From Spirogloea muscicola (Eukaryota; Streptophyta; Zygnematophyceae; Spirogloeales; Spirogloeaceae), in the NCBI GenBank assembly GCA_009602725.1, contig WELB01000299.1, forward strand, positions 112,909 through 133,929: a stretch of DNA of 21,021 nucleotides. The letters run 5' to 3'. Position 1 is the stretch's first letter; each line of letters opens with the position of its first letter. Below, piece after piece: positions 1 to 10,075 of this stretch. The position numbers were made by a program, and so were the translations under genes. Below the pieces are notes generated by a model. That model was not told where the DNA came from and did no database searches. It saw nothing but the letters and a program-made list of their open reading frames with translations.

Positions 1-11
1 GCCCGCCCGCC

Positions 12-272
12 ATGCTGCTCTGCCGCGCCCTCGCCGCCCGCCGCGCCGCGCCCCTCGCCCCGGTGCGCGTGCCCCCTCCTCCCAATCCGGCCGGGCCCGG
101 CCCAACCCCGGCAGCCTCCTCCCCAGCCTCCCACCTCGGCCCGACATCGAGCCTTGCGCAAAGTCTGGCGCGACGCTTTGCCGCCCTCTGCTCAGCTCCG
201 GTGCCCTCCTGCGTAGCGACCGGACGGCTGATGACCTCGCTCACCTCAGAGCTCGAGAGGCTCTGGCAGTAG
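12..272 (+). CDS. Possible 5' exon with organelle transit-peptide composition; gene not identified
   Basis: An ATG at 12 opens an 86-codon frame rich in Ala, Arg, Pro and Ser with almost no acidic residues in the first 50 positions (it begins MLLCRALAARRAAPLAP). That composition is typical of mitochondrial or plastid targeting peptides. Third codon positions are almost all G or C, as in the securely coding exons of the window, which supports real coding. The frame closes at 272 before any recognisable domain, so the true exon probably ends earlier, for example at a GT near 63 or near 200, and continues downstream. A Lys/Gly-rich frame at 617-859 might belong to the same gene. I recognise no family. 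Alternative: a 5' UTR with fortuitous coding character. Confidence 0.33.
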   Translation: MLLCRALAARRAAPLAPVRVPPPPNPAGPGPTPAASSPASHLGPTSSLAQSLARRFAALCSAPVPSCVATGRLMTSLTSELERLWQ

Positions 273-616
273 CTGCCTTGTCATATCCAGCTCCTCGGAC
301 AGCCCTACGCACGACAAGCACGCTCGCCCATCGATCCCTGACCACGACTATTGGCTGCCAGAAGGCCTGCAAACTCTGCCGTCATGGCAATCGACAGTGT
401 GGGCCAGTCAGCCCACGCACCGAGCTGACGCACTTCCAGTCTCCACAGAGCCTCCTCAATATGCACATGGGGTTCGACATTCTCAACGGGAAGACAGCAA
501 CCTCACAGAGCCCCTCGAGCCAAGCTGGACCCCTCCTTGTCTGCTGCCCGAAACCCTCACATCATGCCACCCAGTCCGCAGGTTGCTGAGATTCGCCATC
601 TTGCCTTGTTAAACAG

Positions 617-859
617 GTGCCGGCAGCAACCTCATGTGACCTGTGGCGCTTTACCCACTTCTCCACCCGGCCGGATAAAGAGGGTAAAGCCGCCGAAGGG
701 CTGGGCCCGGGCAAGAAGGATGCAGGTGTGAGCGCTGGTCAGACCTCCAAGGATGAAGCCAAGCCGCCTGGGACAGGGGAGGCAGTAGAGCCGATGTTCA
801 AGGACACACAGGCTGGAGGAGATGATAAGCAGGGTGATGACAAGCAAGCATCCAAGTGA
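617..859 (+). CDS. Possible downstream exon, Lys/Asp/Gly-rich; unidentified
   Basis: This open frame follows a plausible 3' splice site (AACAG ending at 616). It encodes a hydrophilic stretch with a short WRFTHFSTRPDKEGK segment, then a tail rich in Lys, Asp, Gly and Gln, ending at TGA 857-859. The RxFxxFSTR-like opening resembles the junction just after a mitochondrial presequence, which would fit the Arg/Ala-rich exon at 12-272, but no conserved domain follows. A GT at 726-727 (gcag|gtgtgag) could also end the exon early. I do not recognise the protein. Non-coding remains quite possible. Confidence 0.2.
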   Translation: MPAATSCDLWRFTHFSTRPDKEGKAAEGLGPGKKDAGVSAGQTSKDEAKPPGTGEAVEPMFKDTQAGGDDKQGDDKQASK

Positions 860-1500
860 TCAAGCCGCACCCGCGCGCTTGCGCCTCTCAAGTATGCGTC
901 CGAGCATGTCATTAGCTTGCCTGGATCAAAGTCCTTACAGGCTGCCGGGAAGGGTGAGCCCAAATTGCAGCACATGCATGCCGCATGATACGAGGGCACC
1001 TCTTCACTGTGTCCAGGTTGAGTCACTCCGAAGATCTCATTAAGATCTCACCGCGGACATTATTGGGTAGCCTCAAGCAGGTTACATTCTTATGCATTCA
1101 AAGGCGTCTCGGCAGAGCTTCCCCTGGCACCTGCTGACTGGTCTCTGGTGGCTGCTTGCATCGGGCTTGTGCTTGGAGGTGTCTACATTCAGTTTCAGGC
1201 CTCCGGTTGCTGTCTCGGGCAACCAAGCACGTGGAGGTTGCATAAGTACGGTTGCTTGAGCTTGCTCAGTGTGGCCGCCTGAGCTCAGGCCGGTCCTCTC
1301 CACCACTCTGTCCGCTTCTGCAGCCTGGCAATACACAGCTACAGCCCCATCTATGGATGTGGTGGAGAAAGCATCACCTGCCTCGTGGCCCTGAGGCCAC
1401 TCAAGCACATACTTTCTTGTGAGGGTTGGACATGACCGCGAAAGCGTTGCCTTGAGTTGTGAAATTCAAGCGAGATTGACCCGAAGCTCAGACTCAAATA
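860..1500. other. No supported gene
   Basis: The longest frame is a 108-codon minus-strand ORF at 1082-1408. It has no recognisable domain and no clear splice partners. I see no RNA gene here; the content is unresolved. Confidence 0.3.
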
Positions 1501-1507
1501 ACAGGCG

Positions 1508-1550
1508 GCGATGGCTGTGAAGGTTCAGCCCGAATGGGATGGACAGTGTG
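1508..1550 (+). repeat. Dispersed repeat module 1, diverged copy
   Basis: The stretch opens with gcgatggctgtgaaggttca and continues with an agcccgaatgggatggacag-like segment. It matches the order of blocks (GATGGCTGTGAA, then CAGCCC, then ATGGACA) in better copies at 15635-15691 and 15151-15200. It is a short degraded copy. Confidence 0.45.
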
Positions 1551-1789
1551 TAAGGGCGGTGGACAATGTCAATGATGATTGGCGAACCCGAGTGGACAAT
1601 AATCTCTTCAGCAGAAACTGGCTGTTTCTGATGGCCACTTCAGTAAAACATGCCCTCATCCCTCCCGCCAGGGGGTCCTCTGAGACTGGTCGTCAATGCT
1701 CCCGTGGCAATCTTTGATTGCCGAAGGAGAGGCTTTGCAGGGCTTTGGTAAGAGACATAGTATCTTAAGTGGCAGCTCCAGTGGAAGCT

Positions 1790-1915
1790 CCAACACAAGA
1801 AGAGGCCGTTCCGAATGGGGCGATGGCTGTAGAGGGCCGGCCCAACGAGAGTGTCCTTCTCCGTTATCGTTTGGGCTGGCCTTTCAAAGCCATCCCCCCT
1901 TCTGGAGGGACTCTC
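1790..1915. repeat. Fold-back pair of repeat module 1 (one + copy, one - copy)
   Basis: A forward copy (about 1790-1850, core gatggctgtagagggccggc) is followed at once by a reverse copy (about 1861-1915). The reverse complement of 1861-1894 begins gatggctttgaaaggccagc, so the two cores can pair over about 30 bp with only about 10 bp between them. The forward copy has the same left flank (agaagaggccgttccgaatg) as the copy upstream of the kinesin gene. The arrangement is typical of fold-back or MITE-like debris. Confidence 0.6.
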
Positions 1916-2563
1916 TCCGGAAGGGTGTCCTTCGATATCCCGTCGGTGGCTCATTTGCGTCGGTGCTGACAAGGATGCGGAGGTGGCTGTTCACGTGGCT
2001 ATCCCAGGGCGCGTCATTCCTCAATTTGGTGTGAAGATGGGGTCGCGAGCGCGGCATCTCCAACCCGCTTCGGTCAAGAAGATACGCCCAGATCTGGCTC
2101 GGTGCTGGCGCACCATCCGAGGCCCCCCCCTTGCCGTCTCCATCAACGGCGTGCAGAGCAGTGCCCATCTTGCTACCCAGACCACCCAAAGCCCCTCAAT
2201 CAGAGGCCGAGAAAGCTCATGAAAGCACGTTGAAGGCGTGACATGCCACGATGAGCCGTGAGGAACCGGCTGGGCAGTGGTGGGGAAATGGTAGGTAGTG
2301 GTAGATGCGAGTCTCGGGCTACACTGGCCTTGAGACCTGGGGGACCAGATGGGCCAAATGGCCCACCCCAATAAACGATGTAATCCTTTATCTGACCAAG
2401 CATGAGGGGTGTGGAGGGCCGGGGCCGAGTAGTTCACTCGGCTCATTCTCTTGCTTTGGATGTTGCCAACCTTTGCCGCCGCCCCTGCCGTCGCCGCCGC
2501 CGCTGTTGCATCAGCAGGCGTAGCGCGCGCGTCCAGGGCCACGCCAAGAAGGCGTGAGCATAG

Positions 2564-2821
2564 GAACGAGACGAAACTTCCGCTAAAGAGCTTTACACCG
2601 AGGAGCCCCGCATCCGGTTGCGTGAGACCGGCTCGCACTTGGTCAGCCGCGAATACCGCGACCTTGTGTGTGTTAAGAGTGCAGCCTCGAACACCGTCTC
2701 GAGCTGCTTAGAGGCTGTTGCATTACATTGCTTCAGCCTCCCTTGTGATGGCATTCCTTGGCTTGTGCCGGATCGTGGTTCTAAGCGTGCGACTTGTCTA
2801 TTGACCATCTTTACCAGATAA
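2564..2821 (+). CDS. Exon-like open frame, unidentified; real exon may end near 2666
   Basis: After a possible splice acceptor (catag ending at 2563) a frame stays open to TAA at 2819-2821. Its first 35 codons look like genuine charged globular protein (for example KELYTEEPRIRLRETGSHLV) with G/C-ending codons. After about 2666, where ctt|gtgtgt could serve as a donor, composition deteriorates. A possible first exon lies upstream at 2460, an Ala-rich transit-peptide-like start (MLPTFAAAPAVAAAAVASAG), but I could not join the two with matching phases. No family was recognised. An overlapping 205-codon minus-strand frame at 2021-2638 looks less protein-like. Confidence 0.25.
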   Translation, partial: ERDETSAKELYTEEPRIRLRETGSHLVSREYRDLVCVKSAASNTVSSCLEAVALHCFSLPCDGIPWLVPDRGSKRATCLLTIFTR

Positions 2822-2829
2822 AGAGGTTC

Positions 2830-3260
2830 ATCCATCCCAAGTTCTGAATTGCCAATCACGCCATCTGTCGGTTACTCCTATTCTGTTATGTTCGTTCCTG
2901 TTGTTTTCATCCAATTTCAATGTAGCACTCCATTCAACGCAAGCCTACTTCCATCTCATTTCCTGAGTGCCACCACGTAGAGGCTGATTGGTTGCCTACT
3001 TTCCGTACTGATCTGACTTATCGATGTTATCTGGCAGTCGACGCCCTGTGGCACGACAAGGGGAAAGGTGGGCGGAGCGCATGAAAAGCCAATTTGTTTG
3101 AAAAACATCGGAGCCACAGAGGCAGTGGGGCGCATTGGCGAGGAATGGCGCACACACCAATCTGTGCTGCTTCTGTGGGTATGTACGGACTCTGAAGCAC
3201 GGTGTGCAGAAGTCTGAATGCTGGCGTAGAGCACGATGTAGAGGATGACGCCTAGGGGTC
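2830..3260. other. No supported gene
   Basis: The sequence has mixed composition, no long frame with coding character on either strand, and no repeat-module match. Nothing is assigned. Confidence 0.3.
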
Positions 3261-3364
3261 TCCTGGTTGTGCTGGCCGCAGATGACCTTGAGGGGGGATG
3301 TAGAGGGGGAAAGAACTCAAGATGTAGAAGGGGGAGACATCGGGGACCCTCAACGCGCTCCGCG

Positions 3365-3575
3365 CTGTCTAGGACGACGGCCAGCCCAACGTCGGCATTC
3401 TGACGGTGTGGCGGCCGCCTGGCACGCCCGTCTCCGCGAGCTGGATGTTCCCCGGCTTGAGGCTCGCTCTCGCCGCGGCCGAGCTCCGCCGCGCGAAGGC
3501 GGGGCGGGCGGCGAAGAGGAGGGCGGGGGCGAGGGCGAGACCGGGGGCGGCTGCAGGCGACGGTGAGGGGAGTGG
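3365..3575. other. GC-rich stretch with coding-like composition, strand uncertain
   Basis: All frames have high GC at third positions, so coding potential cannot be assigned by composition. On the minus strand one frame without an ATG reads as an Ala/Leu-rich leader followed by SLKPGNIQLAETGVPGGRHT and a stop near 3372. On the plus strand a 60-codon frame starts at 3406. Neither has a recognisable domain. It may be a first exon or a CpG-rich promoter segment. Confidence 0.2.
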
Positions 3576-3636
3576 GGAGCGTACTTGAACACGGAGAGAG
3601 GGAGATGAAGAAGTGGAACTCCCAAGAGAGAGGGAG

Positions 3637-3776
<140 letters not shown>

Positions 3777-3880
3777 CTTACGAATGTCCTGGTAATGGGG
3801 TAATGCGCTGGCTTAGGGGGACACATAACATCCGCGAGTGAGCACATAAGAGAGAAGATGGAGGACCATAAATTGTCGGC

Positions 3881-3931
3881 AGGGCCAGCGAGGTGAGCTG
3901 CCCGGCTTCAACGCCGCCGAGTCGCTTGCCC
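3881..3931 (+). CDS. Short exon-like segment, unidentified
   Basis: Between a possible acceptor (gtcggcag ending at 3880) and a possible donor (gcccag|gtgttt at 3931/3932) the frame reads GQRGELPGFNAAESLAQ with strongly G/C-ending codons. It is a plausible 17-residue internal exon, but no partner exons or family were found. The rest of 3935-4500 is GC-rich with several overlapping frames and no identified product. Confidence 0.2.
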
Positions 3932-4527
3932 AGGTGTTTCGCGTGCGGCTGTCCATCTCCTTCCAACAACCCCAGGCACACGCAGTGCACTTGCAGGCAG
4001 GCCGCGCTTTGGCTGCTGTTTCGGGTCTCGTCGGGGTGCCTCTTGTACCCTTGGTGGTCTCCACGTCGTCCGGCTCCTCCGGACCGCGTTCAGCATGTTG
4101 TGGGCAGGCTGTTCCCATCCCCTGCGCCCTGGGGGAGAGCTGCGTCGGTCCGGGGCAGAGGCACGAGCCCGAGCTCGGCGCAGGCAGGCTGAGGCGCGGC
4201 GCCGCAGGAGCTTGGGGTAATGATGGAAGGCCAAAGTGGCCGGGTACGGCGGCAAAGCATGGCTGATCAAGTGCAGAACCCACTGCAAAACCTGGCCCGC
4301 AGCGGCGGGGTGGCGCGGCGCGCGCGTGCGGGGGCGCCCGGTCCGCATGCCGACACCCGGGTCAGCGCGCTGACCAGCGACGCTCCGAGTTGGCACCCCC
4401 CGCTCTCCTCCTGGCCCGCCGAGTTGGCAGCCGCTGCCGTCCACCGTCCCATGGCCCGCCCCACTCGCTCACCGCCGCCGCCGCTCGCCGCTGCTCCCCG
4501 CGGACCGCTGCTGCGGCGCGCCGTCCG

Positions 4528-7500
4528 ATGGCGCCCCCCCTCCTGCGCCTCGCCCCCCTCCTCCTCCTCCTCCTCCTCGCCGCCCCTCGCCCCTGCCTGC
4601 CCGCCGCCCCGCCGGTGAGCCCCTCGCCCCCCGCCCCGCTCCCTCAGCCCGCGCACGCCCGCCGCTGCCGCTTTGCAGCTCTCCCGTCCAGCACCGCCGC
4701 CGCCCTGGAGGGCCCGCAGCCGCCGGGCGCCGGAAGCGGGACACGGGGCCGAGTCGTGGCCAGGGAACGGCCCCCGCCCTGGCTCAGGCTCAGGCTCAGG
4801 CTCACGCTCACGCTCTCGCTCACGCCCCCCCTTCCGCCCACGGCCGAGCTCGGTCTCGGGCCCTGGCTCACGCCCGAGGCACGCATACTCGGGTCCAGGA
4901 AAACGCTCAGGCCCCCACTCGAACTCGGGCCTCGGTCTCGGGCTCGGCCCACAGTGGGCAGAAGGGACTGGCCACGCTCAGGCGAGGACAGGATGGGGGC
5001 CTGCCATGCCAGCCTTGGCCGCTGCGTGCAAGGACGCGGTGACGGACGGCCGCGGTGTTGGTCTAGCTCATTCGGGGCCAGTAGCCTGGACGGCAAGGCA
5101 ATGGCCTCGTTGGCGGGATCTGTTCAGGCCAGGCGGCACAGCGTGCGGGCCCGTTCGCCTGGCCCAGCATGGCCTCGCTCCCTCCCAAGCGCTCACCCCA
5201 GATCGACGCCCGCTCGCCGTGAGGGACTGACTCCCCCTTCTCCCGCCTCGCTCCCTCCTTCTCCTTCTTCTGGATACAGTCACCAGGCGCGGAGCGCAAT
5301 GGTGCGCCGGCGCGGCGGGTGCTGCTGGTGGGCCACCACGAGCCTGGCAAGGGAATGCACGCCGGCAAGACGGGCATGCACCCCCCCCGCAAGCGCAAGA
5401 AGACCCCAGTCTGGGGCCCCACCGCCAGTCAATCACAAGCCCTGAAGGGCCTCTTGGCAGTCAAGGCCGCCTTTGCCAACGGGCATGCCAGAGGCCCGCT
5501 GTCCACCTGGGTTGGTGCCAACCCGTGCTCGGGGGCTTGGACTGGAGTCACATGCGAGGCGGGCACGCCTGTCGGAGCGTCCGGCACGGAGCTGCTGGTC
5601 TCGGGCTTGGACCTGAACGGCTTCGGCCTCCAGGGGCCGCTCCCAGGAGCTGCCCTGCTGCAGCTCAAGGACCTGGGCTTCCTGCATGCCAGCCACGTGA
5701 GCACAAGTCCCCCCTGCACCTCTGCTGCCCGGACTCTGAGGCCATTGCAAATGCTGTACCTGCACGACATACCATGGCAATCCTCTTGCCCTTCCTGCGA
5801 TGCCGGACGAGCTCGTGCGCTTTCCTGGATATGCCCGCCTATCACTGTGGGTCGAGTGGCCCGCCGCTCGGCCTCCCTCGGCCTTTGTCAGCCCGCACCG
5901 TCGGTGGGGCTCTCAGAGGCGCCTATTGTGGTGCCCAGGCCGAGCCTGCAGGCCGAGCATCAGGTGGCTTCCCTGAGGCTCCCCGGGCCTAAAGCAGCCG
6001 CGCTCACCAGCGCTGCTCAACGCCTTTGGTCAACTGCAGAACCGCCTGACAGGGGCCCTGCCCAACCTCAGCACCCTAAGCAGGTTGGCGGAGCTGGACC
6101 TGAGCTCCAACTTCTTCCAGGGGCCCATCCCCGCCTCGCTGGCATCCCTGCCGGCCCTGAGGTACCTGGACCTGCGCTACAACCTTCTCACGGGCGGCAT
6201 CCCGCCCGCGCTGTGCGCGGCACAGCTGGATGTCCTCGCCGTGAACCAGAACTCGCTCGGTGCAGCCCTTCCCGCCAACCTGGGTAGCTCTCCGGTGTCG
6301 CTCGCGGTGCTTGGCAACAACCGCCTGAGCGGAGTGATCCCGCCCAGCATCTCCAGCATGGCGGCCACGTTGGTGGAGCTCTACCTCACGGGTGCAGGGC
6401 TGTCAGGCCCCCTCGACCCAGGGCTCGGGGCTCTTGTGTCCTCCCAGGTCCTGGACCTGAGCGCCAACAGCCTGACGGGCGACCTGCCCTCAGTGGCGAA
6501 GCTGAGCAATCTGGTCCGGCTCAACATTGCAAGCAACCAGCTTGACGGGAACATCACCAACAGTGACGTGTTCCACCTGCCAAGGCTCCAGAGTCTTGTG
6601 TACTCGCAGAACCGCTTCACAGGGCTCCCTCCCGCTGACACGTCCGTCCCATTCATTGACGGCTCTGCATGCGACTCTGGTGCCGCGAATGGGACGTTCG
6701 TCACAGTGGACCAGGTCTACAGGATTGGCAACCTGACCTGCCACCACTTTGTCATCCAGGCTCCCTCGCCTCCCCCACCGCGTGCCCCCGGCAGTCCGCC
6801 GGACTCCTCAAGGACCCCCCCCCCACCCCCTCCTCCCCCCATCCCCCCTCCCCCAACCCCTCCCTCTACTCCGCCGCCGCCACCGCCCGCACCCACCCCC
6901 AAGGTACAGCTGCGAATTGCGCCTCACTACATTCAGGCTGTGCTGCCGCCTGCTTAGGTCCGGCAGGTTCCTCACATCTGCTTCTGCCAGTGCAACTCTG
7001 ACCCTGACAGCGCCACAATGTCACGTCCAGCCCGGCCTGCCATGCTAGAGACCAGGTGACTGTCAGCGAGTGTCCATGGGTCATCCTCAGAGTGAGTGAG
7101 TACCGGCGCCCTGGTGCTGTTGTTCAGGCCAGCTCGCCTCCACCTCCACCAGAGAGGATGCAAACCCTGACCTACAAGGGCGGTCGCCTCCTCACCAACC
7201 CCATCGCCATCTACCTTGTTTGGTATGGCACGTGGACGCCCACCCAGCAGTCACTCATCCGTCTCTTTATCAACTCGATCAGCTACTCGCCTGGGGCTGC
7301 TGACGGCTCAGTGCCCACTGTTCAACAGTGGTGGAGCACCATCACCAGCCAATACGTTGACAGGTGCTCGCAAGCATAGCCCACGGCCCTGCCCCTGCCT
7401 GCGGCCCAACACCCAATTCTCGCCCCATTTTCACCCCCCCCCAAAGGCCTTCCAGGCCACGTGCACATCACTCAACCCCACCGCCTTCATCTCTCGCTTC

Positions 7501-9452
7501 TTGACTCCCCACTAACCTTCTTCCCTGCTATCTCATCCTTTATCCTTCCTTCCACTGCCACACCCCCACTTTGCCGCCGCCAGCCCCTGTTGCCAATCCA
7601 TGGCTGTCATTGTGAAGGCTTTGCAGGCTAGTAAGACATCAGCTTCATCAGTTGTGTAAATCTTCCGACCTCCTACTAAGAAAATGTGGTAGTTGCTGCA
7701 TGCACCCCGAGGGCCTTGCAGTGTTCTTGTCCTTCAATTCAGCTGTATGTTGTCTTGCAGCAACCAGAAGCATGTCAGTGCGTCGGTGCTTATCAAGGGG
7801 GAAGTCGAGAACCTGTACTCGCTGCAGAAAAGGCCCCTCGTTCTCTCCCAAGACGTGTTTCGCATCGTCTCCACCGGTATTGCCTCTCAACCCACAACAT
7901 AAAATTGCCAAAGGACAGCCAAGGAAGGTTGTGTGCCCTTGCCCTGGCAAAATCGAGCTTCGCTCCAGTCAGCTGTGCTTGGAAGTTGGCACAGAGATGC
8001 AGCGGTGCCTGCACGAGCTTCTGAATGCTTGTGCCTGCAGGTTGGGCCTTCAAATGGTCTCTAATCCAAATAATTACTTCTCTCTTGCAGCCATTGCTGG
8101 GCAATTTGGGAGTACAGTCGACCCAAACGGAGTGTATGTCGTGCTCACGAGGTTTGCTCACCCAACAATCAAGGAACAGTCTAATGCTGGCCAGTTAAAA
8201 TGTTAAGGAGAGGAACAGACTCTGAATGGACTCCGCAGCATACTGCATGCAGTGGAAGGGTATTGCGGAATATGGATCAGTCTGTTACCTGAAAGCAGGA
8301 TGCCCCCTCTGTTCCGATGAGCCAATCTGGCACCCCTGAGTGCCTCTTTCGCTGACTGCTGTGCACGTTCTCCAGCATGGACGTGTCCGTGGATGCTGCT
8401 TGCTCGCAGTACTGTTCCTTCTTCAGTCAGGACTTCTTCAATGACCCAACAGTTCCAGCGAATCTTGCCTCCTGGGCGTGGATTGGCAACTTAGGCACTC
8501 AGTGCCCCAAGCAGTGCACCCCTGTGCGCAGCTTGCACCCTTGAATCGATATTCGCTTGCTTTCATCCCTCTCGCCTCTGTCAATGGCAGAAAGGCTGGA
8601 ATGGTGCCCTGAAGGATTGGGACTCAAGCCTCATCCACCGAGAGTTTGTAGTCTGTGTAGGTGCAGTGGTATATGGCAAGAGCTTGCTTGTCACAAAGCT
8701 TTGCAAATCTGTACTGATCAAACTGGTTCGGTAGTTCTGCAGTTTGGCGCCAAGCGCACACAGTACAAACCACCAAATGGAGATGCCGGCGTTGACGGCC
8801 TTATCAGGTGCTCTGCAAAGCCCGCAAGTCGGCCCTCACTTTCTGATGCCTCTACATGCTGCTGCGTCACTGCCCCAACGAAAGCATGCCATGGTCTTCG
8901 CTCATCCATGCTAGTAGTTCTTCACACAAGCCCACAAGACCTGTCCAGCAATGGCCCGGCAAGACTAGAAGAGCGGGGCAGGCCCCACGAACTTGATCTT
9001 GACAATGAGGACACTGTGTACTTGAGGCAGTCTATTGGGCGGCGTACTCGCGGATGCGGCCACAAATCCTGGCCTTGGCGATGGGTACACGGACACCAGA
9101 GGCCTTGCTGCGGGGGGTGCTTGCAACTTCGACTTCCCTAACCTCCTCGTAAGCAGTCACATGGACCTGCCGCTGCATGCTCATTCTCCGTGCCAGCGTA
9201 TATCTCTATGCAGACCGTGGTAATGAACGAAGCAGTTGTGAGCGTGGAGGCGTCCTTGCAGAAATACATTTGAGCAAGGAAAACAGCTGACAGGCCATTT
9301 GCCGCAGTGCTCCTGCTGCTGACTAGTATTTGCTGCATTGCGCGCAGTTTAACAATCAATCTGCTGTCTACAATGTCATCGGCGAGCCTACCAAGACCAC
9401 GTTCTTGCTGCAGGGCTTGCTCGACCTTACCACAAAGGTCTGTGTCACGTGA
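4528..9452 (+). CDS. LRR / Pro-rich (extensin-like) / EXORDIUM (Phi-1) fusion protein, predicted secreted cell-wall protein
   Basis: Ten-exon model, 682 aa: 4528-4614, 5448-5696, 6040-6903, 7128-7363, 7761-7876, 8091-8151, 8376-8523, 8743-8807, 9031-9148, 9348-9452. All introns are GT-AG and all junction phases agree. Residues 1-29 are a signal peptide with a Leu run. Residues 30-66 are an LRR N-terminal cap (WVGANPCSGAWTGVTC). About 75-300 are plant-type leucine-rich repeats (LDLSSNFFQGPIP, YLDLRYNLLTGGIP, LDLSANSLTGDLP). Residues 354-408 are a Pro-rich linker. From about 410 to the end is a Phi-1/EXORDIUM domain: IYLVWYGTWTPTQQSLI, PTVQQWWSTI, VYVVLTS, WAWIGNLGTQCPKQC, PPNGDAGVDGLI, ATNPGLGDGY, and a C-terminal TFLLQGLLDLTTKVC. 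EXORDIUM proteins are apoplastic growth-related proteins; LRR-extensins bind wall components or peptides. A role in the wall or extracellular matrix is inferred. The first exon and its join (acceptor 5447) are the weakest part. The domain lacks the usual segment around GAYPGY before the C-terminus, so an exon in 9149-9347 may be missed. Confidence 0.85.
4781..4824 (+). repeat. Hexamer tandem repeat (GGCTCA/CGCTCA) in first intron
   Basis: About seven units of ggctca drifting to cgctca lie inside the predicted first intron of the LRR-EXORDIUM gene. Diverged ggctc/ggtctcgg units continue to about 4960. The tract would encode Gly-Ser/Ser-Arg repeats in one frame but lies between a strong donor (4615) and the LRR cap exon. 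Confidence 0.7.
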
Positions 9453-10075
9453 GACCATCAGCCTGCAGTCTGATGAAATCAGCACTGTCAACTGCGGAGA
9501 GGCCATTGCGCCACTTCCTCTTAGAATCGCTTGCGGACTTGCGGATGTGTGAGACAGCTAGCTCGATCCCACTACTTTGCTGGATTGCCATTGGCTCGTC
9601 TGACCTGTGCCGTGCAAGAGTTGGCCAGCTGCTACCTGTCTGCGCGCCAAACAGGCTAAGCACCTACACCTCCTGGATTCGCTATAGCATCAGAGCAGCT
9701 GGTGTGGATATTCGCAGGGCTGCTGAGTGTAAAGCCCGCAGGAGCAATTTCGCTCTCGTGCTGAGCCTAGATGGGTGACCTGTATTGTGAAGTGACAGCA
9801 AGCGATGGCTACAGCATCATAAACACAGCAGTTGCCCGGGACAGCAAGCTAACAACTAAACACGAGAGTGGGCTGCGCCCTCACAGCAAGTGAGGGCACG
9901 GCCATTCGTGCATTCATTACGTTGGCCTGTTCAGCGATTGCATACCTTATGACAACCTGCTCTTAACTTGATTGTCAGAGCCTGGCAAGCTAAGGATGCA
10001 CACACTCAAGAGCTCGCACATGTGCCTGCTGTATGTCATCGCTAGGATGTCCATTTGTGTGTTGCAATGTGGTTA
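9453..10075. other. Gap between convergent genes; no gene seen
   Basis: This stretch separates the stop codons of the LRR-EXORDIUM gene (+) and the CAX exchanger (-). Frames here are short or lack homology. It presumably carries the two 3' UTRs. Confidence 0.45.
9728..9732 (+). terminator. Possible polyadenylation signal TGTAA
   Basis: TGTAA is the usual poly(A) signal of many chlorophyte green algae. This copy lies 276 nt after the stop codon of the LRR-EXORDIUM gene. A five-base match is weak evidence on its own. Confidence 0.2.

Noticed and set aside
2021-2638. 205-codon minus-strand frame
   Set aside because: It is long but has no recognisable domain. It overlaps a better plus-strand exon candidate, and length alone is expected by chance in GC-rich DNA.
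4390-5445. 351-codon plus-strand frame as a single exon
   Set aside because: After the signal peptide at 4528-4614 there is a strong donor, and the following hexamer repeat and Arg/Pro/Ser-rich translation look intronic. The next homologous coding (LRR cap) is in a different frame.
6011-6039. Starting the second LRR exon at 6011 (acceptor ctcaccag)
   Set aside because: The phase does not match the donor at 5696/5697. Acceptor 6038-6039 matches phase 0 and restores a continuous LRR (FLHASH then NRLTGALP).
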